DNA of 64,000 bases from Eutrophocola salsuginis (GTDB lineage: Bacteria > Pseudomonadota > Gammaproteobacteria > Pseudomonadales > Pseudohongiellaceae), in assembly GCA_038147195.1 (NCBI GenBank), contig JAYQTB010000004.1, forward strand, positions 1,240,001-1,304,000, in the 5' to 3' direction. Shown one piece after another: positions 42,969 through 52,696 of the stretch. The notes under the pieces are model-generated. The model was not told the DNA's origin, searched no databases, and was given only the letters and a program-made list of their open reading frames with translations. Each line of letters begins with the position of its first letter. The first letter of the stretch is position 1. The position numbers and the translations under genes were made by a program.

Positions 42969-43601
42969 GTGGGACGCAGATCCGACCACACTAGGAGAGA
43001 ATTAAAAGAGCTTATCGTTACGGCCAGCATCAAGCTCATCAGCGAAATCGGACCCAGTGCCTTCGGTACCCGGGCGATAGCTAAGGAGATCGGCTATTCC
43101 TTTGGTACCATCTATCACATATTCGGTGACCTCGAAACCCTGCGCTACCACGTCAAGGGCCGGATACTCGATAACTGGTATGAAGATCTGGCCGCCGGCA
43201 TGAATCAAGTCGAAGCTAAAACCGAATACCTCGTCGATGCCTATATCGATCTGTCAGAGCAGCAACGCTTCCTCTGGGCCTTCGTCTTTGCCCTACCCAG
43301 TGACCCCAAAGAGAATGCCCCGCCTTGGTACATTGAGAAAGTTGAAAATCTGTTTTCTCTCGTCATGCGGTCTTTCTCAACCATTACCCAGAATAAGAAG
43401 GAAACGGAAATCGCCGCGCGTGCCATCTGGGCAAGCATTCACGGCATCTGTGTACTGGCGATGGCAGGCAAGCTGGATATGGTTAGCTCGGAAAGCCCCA
43501 AGGAACTGGCTCACCTCCAGCTCGGAATTTATATGAAGGGCCTGAGTAGCCTCGATAATGACTTGTACATGTTCAATGCAGTAGCGGCAGGTAACATCTA
43601 G
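42969..43601 (+). CDS. TetR/AcrR family transcriptional regulator
   Basis: This 210-residue protein starts at a GTG. The N-terminal HTH is typical: RELKELIVTASIKLISEIGPSAFGTRAIAKEIGYSFGTIYHIFGDLETLRYHV (residues 10-62 region). The C-terminal ligand domain (WAFVFALPSDPK ... IWASIHGICVLAMAGKLDMVS) is of the WHG type common in TetR regulators. It is divergent from the TonB receptor gene and probably controls it. Its last 29 bases overlap the end of the glycosyltransferase gene on the opposite strand. Confidence 0.9.
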   Translation: MGRRSDHTRRELKELIVTASIKLISEIGPSAFGTRAIAKEIGYSFGTIYHIFGDLETLRYHVKGRILDNWYEDLAAGMNQVEAKTEYLVDAYIDLSEQQRFLWAFVFALPSDPKENAPPWYIEKVENLFSLVMRSFSTITQNKKETEIAARAIWASIHGICVLAMAGKLDMVSSESPKELAHLQLGIYMKGLSSLDNDLYMFNAVAAGNI

Positions 43602-45987
43602 CGATTGAATCCCAGCCCAGGGGTTCCACGAACCTGGCCGCTGCCTCGCGCATCATTTCGGCTTTTTCAGGACTGGCAAGCAGGCTTTCAATGGCGTCAC
43701 AGATGGCGTCGTAGTCATCGAGTATTAATGCTTCCCTGCCATGGGTCACAGGAATACCTTCTATCCCCTTCGCCGTACTGATCACCGGAACACCGGCTGC
43801 AAAGTAATCCAAAATCTTCATGCGCGTCCCGCCGCCTTCGAGCAAAGGAATGACGGCAAGATCAGCAGCAGGCAACACCTGGCTCAGGTCAGCCACGCTA
43901 CCGGCGAATATTACTTTTGCATGCAACGGGAAATCAGGCGGCTTGCTGCCGATGGCTAGCACAGTGACATTGATCCCTCTCGCGTCGAGGCGTGGGAGGA
44001 TTTCCACTGACATGACATTGATGGCCTCCAGGTTGGGGGCATAGCTATAGGTGCCGTGATAGACAAGCACCTTGTCCTGCGACGGAATCTTGTAATGTTT
44101 CCTGATATCCATGGGGGCGGACTGCTGAAAGGCTTGGAGGTCGACGCCATGGGGAACCACATGAATCTTTTGCGGCGCAACGCCATCGGCAACCATCCTA
44201 TCGCGGTCGTTGGTTGATACCGCCACGATCTTGTCTGAATCCGCGCACATTTTTAATTCGACATCCTTCAGGGTCTGATAATTCTTTTCCGTCAGCTCGG
44301 GAAGCTGGTTGCGAATGCGCTCGTATTCCACATTGTGCTGAACCAGCAGGATCTTCCCGCCAAAGAGTGACCTGGCGTTATGACATGGCTTCACGTATGC
44401 CGGGAATTCGGCCTGGTAGGCACCGACGGGTTTACGGCTGGCCAGGTAGATTGTTCTTACGGTATAGCTCATATCCGTAAGCGGCAGGTACAGAAAGCTG
44501 TTGCTCCAGGGGAAGCCGCGCCTGTGAAGTTTTAAGAAGGCAGCAGAACTGGGCAGGCAAAAGTACCTGACCCACAGGGGAAACCTGTGCGTCTTCATCT
44601 TACCTTGGTTAAATTGGTAGTAATTCTTGCGGTTATGGGTTGTCAGCCATACATCCCTTCCCAGCCTTGAAAGGGCCTCCGCAGTGCGTATGATTTTTAC
44701 CGCGGCCCCATGATCGACGGGAAACAGGTCTGCCCTTGTGACCATAAGGATATCTGGTCTTGAATCGGGCCTTGCTGGGCATAGAAAACGCTTGAATATA
44801 TTTGCGAGAAGGATCTTTAAAGTAAACGGATGGCCCTGTTGGGAAGCTGGCTCTTTAACCAGCTTGTCTTCTTCTACCTTTTTAACGCTTTCTTTCACTT
44901 CATTTTTTGCTCGATATTTGAAGAGATGTGCCGTTTTCCGAGGCGCATTAATAAAGTTAAGTAACGGCGTAATGGTAGTTGAATAATTCAGTGCTGTTCC
45001 GGCTAGCTTCCGGGCCCCTGCCCGTTTCTTCTCCAGTACGGCAGGGTCGGCTAAAACATCTGCAAGGAGATTTTCGAGTTGGCTAGGCGAATCTATGACC
45101 CATCCAGCATCGTATTGCCGGACGAACTCGGACAGTTGCAACCAGGGATTGATGATGATGGGCAGTCCGCACTCGAGGTATTCAAGCGCCCTGAACGAAT
45201 GGCTGAATTCGCGCTCTGTATTGCGCTCACCCAGCTCCAGCCCGATATGCGAGCGCTTTAGCTCCTCCTGCATACCGGCATAACTGAGCAGATTTGATTT
45301 CGCTTCACTATCGGAAAAGCCGGGATACTTGCCCGAAAGCTCTAAGAACGCCAGATTTTTATTGCCCACGGCCAGTCTGTTGAGTTCCAGCCTGTAGGCT
45401 GAAAAATCACGCCAGGGCCAGTCGACACCTGCATTGACCAGCCGCACTGGAAGTTCAAGAACAGCCTTGTTCGATGTCTTGCCACGGGCGGATATCGGTA
45501 GCACAGAAATTGGCGTACTATCACGACAATCGATACCGGCCTGCAAAAGATATGGCAGCAGAAGAGCAGCCTGCGACTTGTTGCCGACAAGAAAATGATC
45601 ACCCCTACTCAACATACGTATGATGTTGTCAGTATCCCCCGTAATAGTTTCGGGCTCCTGGTACATCTGTTCCAGTACACGCGGCGCGACGAAATCTAGC
45701 ACCACAGGAAGGTCGGATTCGGGCAGGTGGTCGAGGATGGTCCAGAAACCGGCTATGAGCAGCCGGGGGTTCTGTTCATTGATAAGCTGCTGCAATTCAT
45801 CAGGCGTGTGAAAATAAAAACATCCGCCGGAGTCAAGACGAGAATTTTCCGTTGTGTAGGTCGCCTGAATAACTTCGACACCGGCCACCTCAAGTGCATC
45901 GCGAATTCCCTGCGCCCTGACCTGGTTGCCCGTGGCAACCTTGTACTGATCCATTGGCGGATCAAGAGTGATATAAAGAACTTTCAT
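43573..45987 (-). CDS. Double glycosyltransferase (two GT-B domains in one chain)
   Basis: This 804-residue protein carries two GT-B halves. The first (residues about 1-350) starts MKVLYITLDPPMDQYKVATGNQ and has ELGERNTEREFSHSFRALEYLECGLPIIINPW. A charged linker follows (KNEVKESVKKVEEDKLVKEPASQQ). The second (about 410-804) starts ILMVTRADLFPVDHGAAVKIIRTAEAL and has the GT4 nucleotide-sugar signature IPLLEGGGTRMKILDYFAAGVPVISTAKGIEG. Family members transfer sugars to polysaccharides or lipids. Such fused forms are unusual; the acceptor is unknown. Confidence 0.85.
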   Translation of the reverse strand: MKVLYITLDPPMDQYKVATGNQVRAQGIRDALEVAGVEVIQATYTTENSRLDSGGCFYFHTPDELQQLINEQNPRLLIAGFWTILDHLPESDLPVVLDFVAPRVLEQMYQEPETITGDTDNIIRMLSRGDHFLVGNKSQAALLLPYLLQAGIDCRDSTPISVLPISARGKTSNKAVLELPVRLVNAGVDWPWRDFSAYRLELNRLAVGNKNLAFLELSGKYPGFSDSEAKSNLLSYAGMQEELKRSHIGLELGERNTEREFSHSFRALEYLECGLPIIINPWLQLSEFVRQYDAGWVIDSPSQLENLLADVLADPAVLEKKRAGARKLAGTALNYSTTITPLLNFINAPRKTAHLFKYRAKNEVKESVKKVEEDKLVKEPASQQGHPFTLKILLANIFKRFLCPARPDSRPDILMVTRADLFPVDHGAAVKIIRTAEALSRLGRDVWLTTHNRKNYYQFNQGKMKTHRFPLWVRYFCLPSSAAFLKLHRRGFPWSNSFLYLPLTDMSYTVRTIYLASRKPVGAYQAEFPAYVKPCHNARSLFGGKILLVQHNVEYERIRNQLPELTEKNYQTLKDVELKMCADSDKIVAVSTNDRDRMVADGVAPQKIHVVPHGVDLQAFQQSAPMDIRKHYKIPSQDKVLVYHGTYSYAPNLEAINVMSVEILPRLDARGINVTVLAIGSKPPDFPLHAKVIFAGSVADLSQVLPAADLAVIPLLEGGGTRMKILDYFAAGVPVISTAKGIEGIPVTHGREALILDDYDAICDAIESLLASPEKAEMMREAAARFVEPLGWDSIARCYLPLLH

Positions 45988-46143
45988 TTAAAATTACGTT
46001 AAATTGCAAGCGGGCATATTGCTGTGCTGGCCAGGTAGTGTCAAGGTGGATAAACCGTCGTCTTCTATGAAATTTTTTAATGAATTTTAAATGCCGAAAC
46101 TTTATAAAGCAGTCTTATCTACACCAACCTAAATGAAAATTTC

Positions 46144-46479
46144 ATGAACTTTTCACTCGGTGATTTGATCTGGGTCTTACTACTGATAATGGTGGGTATT
46201 TACTGGTGGCGCAGTCGCGGGCACCACGGCATCGCCCTTGCCTCTGCCAAAAAATACTGTTTTGAGCGGGATATTCAGCTTTTAGATGAAACCCTGGTCT
46301 TTAGTAAGTTCGCGATAACCCGTGCCGCCAACCGAAAGCGATATTTCACCCGCATATACACATTCGATTTCTGCCGGGACGGCATGGACAGGCACAAAGG
46401 AGAGATCATTATGCACGGTTACCTTGTATTGCGCGTCATGCTCGAAGGCGATGCGTTAGAGATTACCGAATACCATTAA
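46144..46479 (+). CDS. DUF3301 membrane-anchored protein
   Basis: This 111-residue protein has an N-terminal membrane helix (LGDLIWVLLLIMVGIYWW) and the DUF3301 pattern ALASAKKYCFERDIQLLDETLVFSKFAI...TFDFCRDG...HGYLVLRVMLEG. The domain is nearly confined to Gammaproteobacteria and its function is unknown. It faces the outer membrane factor gene on the other strand with 20 bases between the stop codons. Confidence 0.86.
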   Translation: MNFSLGDLIWVLLLIMVGIYWWRSRGHHGIALASAKKYCFERDIQLLDETLVFSKFAITRAANRKRYFTRIYTFDFCRDGMDRHKGEIIMHGYLVLRVMLEGDALEITEYH

Positions 46480-46499
46480 ATGCCAGTTAGCATGAAGTC

Positions 46500-47903
46500 T
46501 CAGCGGGTTTCTGCCTGCCAGCCGCCTCCAAGCGCCTGAAATAGGCCGACCATTGCATTGAGCTGCAGCAGCTTGTTGTCGAGATAGCTGTTGCGGGTGG
46601 AGAACAAAGTATTTTGAGAAGTCAGCACGGTCTGGAAATCCGCCACACCCTCCTCATACCTGACCTGCGCGATACGAAAAGACTCCTCGGCCGCCTCCAA
46701 GTTTTGAAACGCCACCACACCCTGCGCCTGCAGCAGTTGTATATTGCTTAGTAGAACCTCTACTTCGTTGAAGGCCCCGATCACCGCCCGGCGATAATTA
46801 TTTAGACTGTTCTCCATCGTGATCGTAGCCTGGTCAATATTTCGTAGACGCTGGCCATTATCCAGGAGAGTCTGCACAAGATTTGCATTTACTGTGAGGA
46901 AGGTGTCGGGGTCACTCACCAGTTCGGTCAATGACGCACTTGAGCTACTAGCCGCACCAGTCAGTGAAATCTGCGGAAACAGGTCGGTTTTGACGATATC
47001 AACGCTTGCGCGGGCACTCCGCAGATTGGCCTCAGCCTGGACAAGATCAGGACGCCTTACCAGCAACTCCGATGGCAGGCCGGGCTGCACCACGGGAACC
47101 TGAATCTGCTGAAGCGTCTGACCGTCGATATTAAAATCCTGCACAGAGCGGCCCGCAAGTAAAGCCAGAGATGAACGCGTGGCAAGGTCGTTCTGAATAA
47201 ATCCGCGCAAATTATTGCGCTCCCGCTCCATAGCTATCTGCTGCTGCAATGCCTCGATGGGTACTGCGACCCCCGCATCGACACGCGCCTGGGCTATACG
47301 GTAAATAGCTTCCGCGTTTTCTACGTTCTGCATTGCAGCCTCGATTTTGTCCCGTGTCAGCAGCAACTGGAAATAAGTGGAAGCCGTGGTACCCAAAGTG
47401 TTGAGTGCCACGTCGGCGACCTGTGCCACGCGAAAATCATAATCAGCCACAGCCCTATCATAGGCTGCCGGCTTGCTTAGAATATCGGTGTAAGTAAAAG
47501 ACGCCGAGAGGTCAAAGGGTTCGTTTGGTGATCCGGAGTTATCTACACCGTCAATTCGAGTCTCGATAAAAGATGAACCAGTTCCAAGGCTGACGATCGG
47601 TGTGGGCAGAAGGTTGAAACCTGCCTCGCGCAGGGCAATCTGCGCCGATTCAAGATTGCGGCGGTTGTTGTCGAGGTCTAGATTATTTTCCTGCACCAGA
47701 GTGATGGTATTGCTCAGTTCTTCATCACTAAAAGCGTTCCACCAGTCAGTATCTGGCCACACGTCGGCATCCTCGACGATAGGACCCTGCCATTGTTCTG
47801 GTACATCCAGGTCCGCGAGTTCTGGCATCTCCGTCAGACTGCAACCTGATAGGGATAATAAACCTGGAACTAATAGAGAAAAGAAATAAGGGTGCCTAGA
47901 CAT
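46500..47903 (-). CDS. Outer membrane factor lipoprotein (NodT/OprM type)
   Basis: The 467-residue protein has a lipoprotein signal (LSLSGC, Cys near residue 21), the OMF start VPEQWQGPIVEDADVWPDTDWWNAFSDEELSN and the two TolC-like repeats (RRNLESAQIALREAGFNLLP..., RPDLVQAEANLRSARASVDIVKTDLFPQISLTG). It forms the outer membrane channel of a tripartite exporter. It is the last gene of a three-gene operon with MacA and MacB. Confidence 0.9.
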   Translation of the reverse strand: MSRHPYFFSLLVPGLLSLSGCSLTEMPELADLDVPEQWQGPIVEDADVWPDTDWWNAFSDEELSNTITLVQENNLDLDNNRRNLESAQIALREAGFNLLPTPIVSLGTGSSFIETRIDGVDNSGSPNEPFDLSASFTYTDILSKPAAYDRAVADYDFRVAQVADVALNTLGTTASTYFQLLLTRDKIEAAMQNVENAEAIYRIAQARVDAGVAVPIEALQQQIAMERERNNLRGFIQNDLATRSSLALLAGRSVQDFNIDGQTLQQIQVPVVQPGLPSELLVRRPDLVQAEANLRSARASVDIVKTDLFPQISLTGAASSSSASLTELVSDPDTFLTVNANLVQTLLDNGQRLRNIDQATITMENSLNNYRRAVIGAFNEVEVLLSNIQLLQAQGVVAFQNLEAAEESFRIAQVRYEEGVADFQTVLTSQNTLFSTRNSYLDNKLLQLNAMVGLFQALGGGWQAETR

Positions 47904-47907
47904 CTTC

Positions 47908-49953
47908 TTACTCGTTAGCCAATGCGACTACCGGATCCAAGCGAGCCGCCTTTCGGGCCGGGGCAAATCCGAAAACAAGGCCCGTTGCGGTTGCGCAACA
48001 AAACGCCAGGATCATCGGCATGGAAGTGAATTTGATCGACACCTCGAAAGCAATAAGGATGTAGCCTACTGCAACGCCAGTTAGCACGCCGATGATACCG
48101 CCAATACCAGAGACAACGATCGCCTCAGACAGAAACTGAGACATGATGTCGGTCTGTCGCGCACCAGTGGCCATTCGGATGCCTATCTCCCGGGTACGCT
48201 CGGTGACAGACACCAGCATGATATTCATAACACCTATGCCACCAACCAGCAGGGAAATAGCGGCCACAGAACCGAGCAAAATGGTGAAGGTGTCCTGAGA
48301 AGCAGATACAGTTTCAAGCAACTCGGCACTGTTGAAGATCCGAAAATCCTCTGTCCCGTGCCGGGCGATCATATACTCAATGAGATTACGCTCTGTTTGC
48401 TCTATCTGATCTATGTCATCTACAAATACCGAAATATTGTTAGCATAGTTCTGGCCCATCAGACGCAGGGCCCCCGTCTTGAAAGGCACAAAGACCGCGT
48501 CATCCTGATCGCCTCCGTTGAAGCCTCCAGATCCACCCTTTGAAGTAAGAACGCCAATTACCTGGAATGGAATATTTTTGATCAGGATATACTCGCCTAG
48601 CGGGTTCTCGCCGTTTGGAAATATCTCGTTCGCTACCGTCGAACCCAATACGGCAACAGGCGTATAGTCCACGCTATCCTCTCGTGTATAAAAAACACCA
48701 CTAGCAAGAGGCCAGTTGTTCACTTCCGGCATATTGTGCGTTACTGCAGTGACACTGGTAGAGTAATCCTGCCTTTGGAATCGTACGGTGTAATTACCCT
48801 GCAACTGCGGCAAAGTACCTAGAATATTTGGCAGGTCGTCGGATATAGCCTCGGCGTCCTCAAGTGTGAGCGTGGACGGCATGCTGCGTCTTTGCCCAGA
48901 TATTCTGGCTGGCTGAAGTGTTAGGCGGTTGGTACCGATTTGACTTATTCGATCGACTATATCCTGCCGCGCACCTTCCCCAATCGCCAGCATGGCTACC
49001 ACAGAGGCTACGCCGATCACTATGCCCAGCAGGGTGAGAATAGTTCTGAAAATATTGGCCCTAAGTGAGCGTAATGCCATACGCAAGGCTTCACTCACAC
49101 CCGCCAGCGGCGATGTGATTTTGCGGCTGAGAAAAAGGTCGCGCAATTCGCGGTTCTTTTCAGGATTCACCACTCCTTCAGCAGGGCCGGTATCGCTAAT
49201 AATTTCTCCATCGCGGAATTCTATGATGCGATCGGCATGTGCCGCGACTTCGCTATCGTGAGTGATAAGGATGACTGTATGCCCCTCCCTGGCCAGACTC
49301 TCCAGCAGTGCCATAACCTCTACGCCACTCTGGGAATCAAGGGCACCAGTCGGTTCGTCCGCTAGGATGACCTGACCGCCATTCATCATGGCACGGGCGA
49401 TCGAAACACGCTGCTGCTGTCCGCCGGATAGTTGTGTTGGCCGATGGTCCAGACGCTCACCAAGACCTAGAGATGTCAGCAGTGCCTCGCCGCGAACACG
49501 TCTTTCCTTATGACTTAGCCCGGCATATACAGCAGGTACCTCAACATTCTCCTCAGCCGTGGCATTGCCAAGCAGGTTGTAACTTTGAAACACGAAACCA
49601 AACGCCTCACGGCGAAGCCAAGCAAGCCCGTCGGCATCGAAGCTCTTTATATCTCTACCAGCAAATAGATATGTACCTTCGGTTGGTCGATCGAGACATC
49701 CGAGGAGATTCATTAGGGTAGATTTACCGGAACCAGACTGACCCACGATGGCCAGGAATTCACCGGGATATATTTTAAGATCGATACCCCTCAGCGCATG
49801 CACTTCCACTCCGCCATCAGTGGTAAAGGTGCGATGAATTTTACGCAGCTCGATTAGAGGAATAGCAATCTCGCCGCTGGTGACTGTCGTTTGTTTGTTG
49901 ACAGCAGCGGCTTCGTTGATTGGAAAGTTAGGATTGAGCGCTTGTGTGCTCAA
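47908..49953 (-). CDS. macB: MacB-type ABC transporter (ATPase-permease fusion)
   Basis: This 681-residue protein has an N-terminal ABC ATPase with Walker A (GQSGSGKST, about residue 72), signature LSGGQQQR and Walker B VILADEP, followed by a permease of the MacB/FtsX type with four membrane segments and a periplasmic domain (residues about 310-580). It powers export of toxins, lipids or secondary products. It overlaps macA by 4 bases and lies 4 bases before the outer membrane factor gene. Symbol by family only. Confidence 0.92.
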   Translation of the reverse strand: MSTQALNPNFPINEAAAVNKQTTVTSGEIAIPLIELRKIHRTFTTDGGVEVHALRGIDLKIYPGEFLAIVGQSGSGKSTLMNLLGCLDRPTEGTYLFAGRDIKSFDADGLAWLRREAFGFVFQSYNLLGNATAEENVEVPAVYAGLSHKERRVRGEALLTSLGLGERLDHRPTQLSGGQQQRVSIARAMMNGGQVILADEPTGALDSQSGVEVMALLESLAREGHTVILITHDSEVAAHADRIIEFRDGEIISDTGPAEGVVNPEKNRELRDLFLSRKITSPLAGVSEALRMALRSLRANIFRTILTLLGIVIGVASVVAMLAIGEGARQDIVDRISQIGTNRLTLQPARISGQRRSMPSTLTLEDAEAISDDLPNILGTLPQLQGNYTVRFQRQDYSTSVTAVTHNMPEVNNWPLASGVFYTREDSVDYTPVAVLGSTVANEIFPNGENPLGEYILIKNIPFQVIGVLTSKGGSGGFNGGDQDDAVFVPFKTGALRLMGQNYANNISVFVDDIDQIEQTERNLIEYMIARHGTEDFRIFNSAELLETVSASQDTFTILLGSVAAISLLVGGIGVMNIMLVSVTERTREIGIRMATGARQTDIMSQFLSEAIVVSGIGGIIGVLTGVAVGYILIAFEVSIKFTSMPMILAFCCATATGLVFGFAPARKAARLDPVVALANE

Positions 49954-51410
49954 CGGAACCCGCCCATTGCACGAAACATTTCGCGCCTGTCAAACTCAGG
50001 CTGCTGACCATTAGTCTGTCCGACCTGGACTATTCCTGCGACAACCTTATCCCCGGCTTGCAGCCCAGAGATGACCTCGGCAGCAATACGGCTGGTGACC
50101 CCAATCATCACTTCGCGTTCGGTTTGCACGCCGTCCTCACCAATAACCTTAACTTTAGCGAGACGCCTGGCGGGGGCTTCCTGACCACCTCCCTGACGGG
50201 CAGCAGCTTGGGGTGTAAAACCACCCTGGCCACCCCCAAAACCCTGACCAGATGCCATTCGTTCTCGAATACGCTCGCGCATCTCATCAGTCAAGCCTCC
50301 CGGTGGAGCACCCGGAAATCCCCCCTGTCCGGCTCCGGCAAACGAGGCATCGCGGCTTCCACCTTGTGCTCGGGGTCGCGCGGCAGCCAGGCCTGCCGAC
50401 CCTGCCTGCTGATCGATAAAACTCAGCGCACCTACAGGAACTGTTAATACATTGCTAGCAGAGGAGGTTACAAAATAGACTTGGGCAGTCATGTCAGACA
50501 GTAGCGAACTATCGCTGTTGTCGATGTCGAACAAGCCAGTGTATAGCACCACATTATTTTCTATTACGGGCGTTGGCAGGATTTGACGCAGCTCACTGTA
50601 CCAGCGACGGTTACCGCCTCCAAGGGTTGTAAAGTACACCTGCATACCCTTCTTAATTCGCCCAATATCTGCCTCGGATATTTCTGTCTCCACTGTCATA
50701 GTGTCAAGATCGGCGATGCGGAGGATGGTTGGCGCCTGTTGGTTTGCATTTATAGTGCGACCTTCGTTCATCTCGATCGACACGATGGTGCCCGACCGTG
50801 GTGCGTAGATCCGGGAAAATTCGAGCTGAGTCTTGTCGCTCTCCAAACTGGCTCGACTCTGTAAAATTTGTTTTTCCAATTGAACCAGACTGGCCTGCGC
50901 CGATGCCAGGTTGGTTATAGCGTTGTCATAGTCAAGCTGGCTGGTTGCGTCGGCGGCCATCAATCTTTCTTGCCGCTCGGCATTTGCCTGTGCAAGGTCT
51001 AACGCCGCCCGACGGGCCTCGACCTGAGCTTCCAGTGCCTCGATGCTCGCCTGGCTGGCCTCAACCCTAGCCTCCTGTATACGTGCATCAATCTCAGCCA
51101 GCAGCTGACCTTCCTGGACCACATCGCCCACATCCACTAGCAGTGCCTGAAGGATGCCGTTTACCTGGGCACCAACATCGACAAATTCGTAGGGTTGTAG
51201 ACTGCCGGCGGCAGTAATGGTGTTCTCAATATTACCAATCTCGACGGTTGCTATCAGCGGCTGGTCTGCTGACTCCTGCTCTTGGTCAGCTTTCCAGTAA
51301 TACCAGCCGGCGGCGGAGGCCGCCACGACAATGACGAGGCTTATCAAAGATAAACGCCTGCTGCGATACGGGCCCTTGCTAGTGAAAGAATCAGAGTCTT
51401 GTTTGTTCAT
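49950..51410 (-). CDS. macA: MacA-type periplasmic adaptor protein
   Basis: This 486-residue protein has one N-terminal membrane anchor (LISLVIVVAASAAGWYYW), the lipoyl and helical hairpin domains (VEIGNIENTITAAGSLQPYEFVDVGAQVNG, LLAEIDARIQEARVEASQASIEAL) and a barrel (RSGTIVSIEMNEG). Unusual for MacA is a low-complexity Gly/Gln/Ala insertion at about residues 335-415 (rich in GGQ and GQGG, ending EAPARR), between the barrel and the last domain. It is the first gene of the operon. The 248 bases upstream are AT rich with no clear promoter. Confidence 0.9.
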   Translation of the reverse strand: MNKQDSDSFTSKGPYRSRRLSLISLVIVVAASAAGWYYWKADQEQESADQPLIATVEIGNIENTITAAGSLQPYEFVDVGAQVNGILQALLVDVGDVVQEGQLLAEIDARIQEARVEASQASIEALEAQVEARRAALDLAQANAERQERLMAADATSQLDYDNAITNLASAQASLVQLEKQILQSRASLESDKTQLEFSRIYAPRSGTIVSIEMNEGRTINANQQAPTILRIADLDTMTVETEISEADIGRIKKGMQVYFTTLGGGNRRWYSELRQILPTPVIENNVVLYTGLFDIDNSDSSLLSDMTAQVYFVTSSASNVLTVPVGALSFIDQQAGSAGLAAARPRAQGGSRDASFAGAGQGGFPGAPPGGLTDEMRERIRERMASGQGFGGGQGGFTPQAAARQGGGQEAPARRLAKVKVIGEDGVQTEREVMIGVTSRIAAEVISGLQAGDKVVAGIVQVGQTNGQQPEFDRREMFRAMGGFR

Positions 51411-51658
51411 AATTCAGATCTTCTACCCTGCGGATGAACGTCTGCCGTTTTCAAAGTTAAACGCAGTTGCAATGATCAAGTTTACTTCGTTTAAATACTT
51501 GCACATTTAGTTACGTTATTCGTTAGAAAACGGATGGTGAATACTACGCTTTTTGGAGGGAATAAATAAGGATTAATAAAGGAAATAGCAAAGGTATTTC
51601 AGTTAGTTACAGAAACTACCAGGGATATTTCGGAACTTTAGTTCTGTTCTTCCAATGA

Positions 51659-52693
51659 CTATTTTTTTTGATCGTTGGTGATAGCGGAAAGCCGATCCAA
51701 GGCTTCTTTAGCACTACCGCTATCGATTGCTTTTGCTGCCATGTCTACCCCTGCCTTAAGGTCTTTAACCTTGCCGACGATTTGCAATGCCGCAGCGGTA
51801 CCGAACAACACAATATCCCGGTAAGCATCCCGCTGGCCATCAAGCAGGGACCGTAGGCGAGATGCATTATATTCCGCGTCACCCCCCTTAAGATCAACGA
51901 GTTCTGCCAATGGCAAGCCAGCGTCTTCAGGTGAAATGTTCTTTTCTGTGACCTCGCCGTTAGACACTTCACAGATATAGTTTTCTCCAGTGGTAGAAAG
52001 CTCATCAAGACCATCGGCACCATGCAAGACCCAGGCTCTCTCACAACCAAGACGAGAAAGTACCTGGGCCATAGGCTTGACCCATTGCCTAGCAAAGACC
52101 CCGATAAGGTAGTGTTTTACACCGGCGGGGTTGCACAGTGGCCCAAGTATGTTGAAGACCGTGCGAATACCCAATTCCACTCGGACCGGTCCGACATGTT
52201 TGAAGGACTGGTGGTGACGGGGCGCCATCATGAAACCGATGCCCGCTTTCGCGATGGCTTGCTCGATCACCGAAATCTCGGCGTCAAGATTCACGCCGAG
52301 GGCGGTCAGAACATCCGCAGCACCTGATTTTGAAGATAGTGCCCGGTTACCATGTTTAGCAACCGGAACGCCACAACCCGCTGTAACGATAGCAGTTGCA
52401 GTAGAAATATTGAGAGTACCTGAGCCATCACCACCGGTACCGACAATGTCTATTGCACCGGCCGGTGCACTCACAGGCAGCGCCTTATGTCGAATAACAT
52501 CTACCGCTGCACTGATTTCATTCACGTCTTCCCCGCGCATACGAAGGGCTACAAGAAAGCTTGCAATTTGAGCTGGCGTGGCACGGCCAGACATGATGAT
52601 TTCAAATGCTGCCCGGGCATCATCGAACGACAGGATCTTGCCGTCTGCGACAATGCCCAGGAAGGGTTTGAGCTCTGTCAGGGCGTCAGTCAT
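51659..52693 (-). CDS. trpD: Anthranilate phosphoribosyltransferase
   Basis: This 344-residue protein has all family motifs: GTGGDGSGTLNIST (PRPP site), KHGNRALSSKSGAADVLTALGV, MMAPRHHQSFKHVGPVR and GADGLDELSTTG. It transfers phosphoribose to anthranilate in tryptophan synthesis. Its ATG is 3 bases after the folD stop, so folD-trpD is one unit. No trpE, trpG or trpC lies alongside. The sequence has a flavour of alphaproteobacterial TrpD (RVELGIRTVFNILGPLCNPAGV), which is a recollection, not a test. Confidence 0.93.
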   Translation of the reverse strand: MTDALTELKPFLGIVADGKILSFDDARAAFEIIMSGRATPAQIASFLVALRMRGEDVNEISAAVDVIRHKALPVSAPAGAIDIVGTGGDGSGTLNISTATAIVTAGCGVPVAKHGNRALSSKSGAADVLTALGVNLDAEISVIEQAIAKAGIGFMMAPRHHQSFKHVGPVRVELGIRTVFNILGPLCNPAGVKHYLIGVFARQWVKPMAQVLSRLGCERAWVLHGADGLDELSTTGENYICEVSNGEVTEKNISPEDAGLPLAELVDLKGGDAEYNASRLRSLLDGQRDAYRDIVLFGTAAALQIVGKVKDLKAGVDMAAKAIDSGSAKEALDRLSAITNDQKK

Positions 52694-52696
52694 CTT

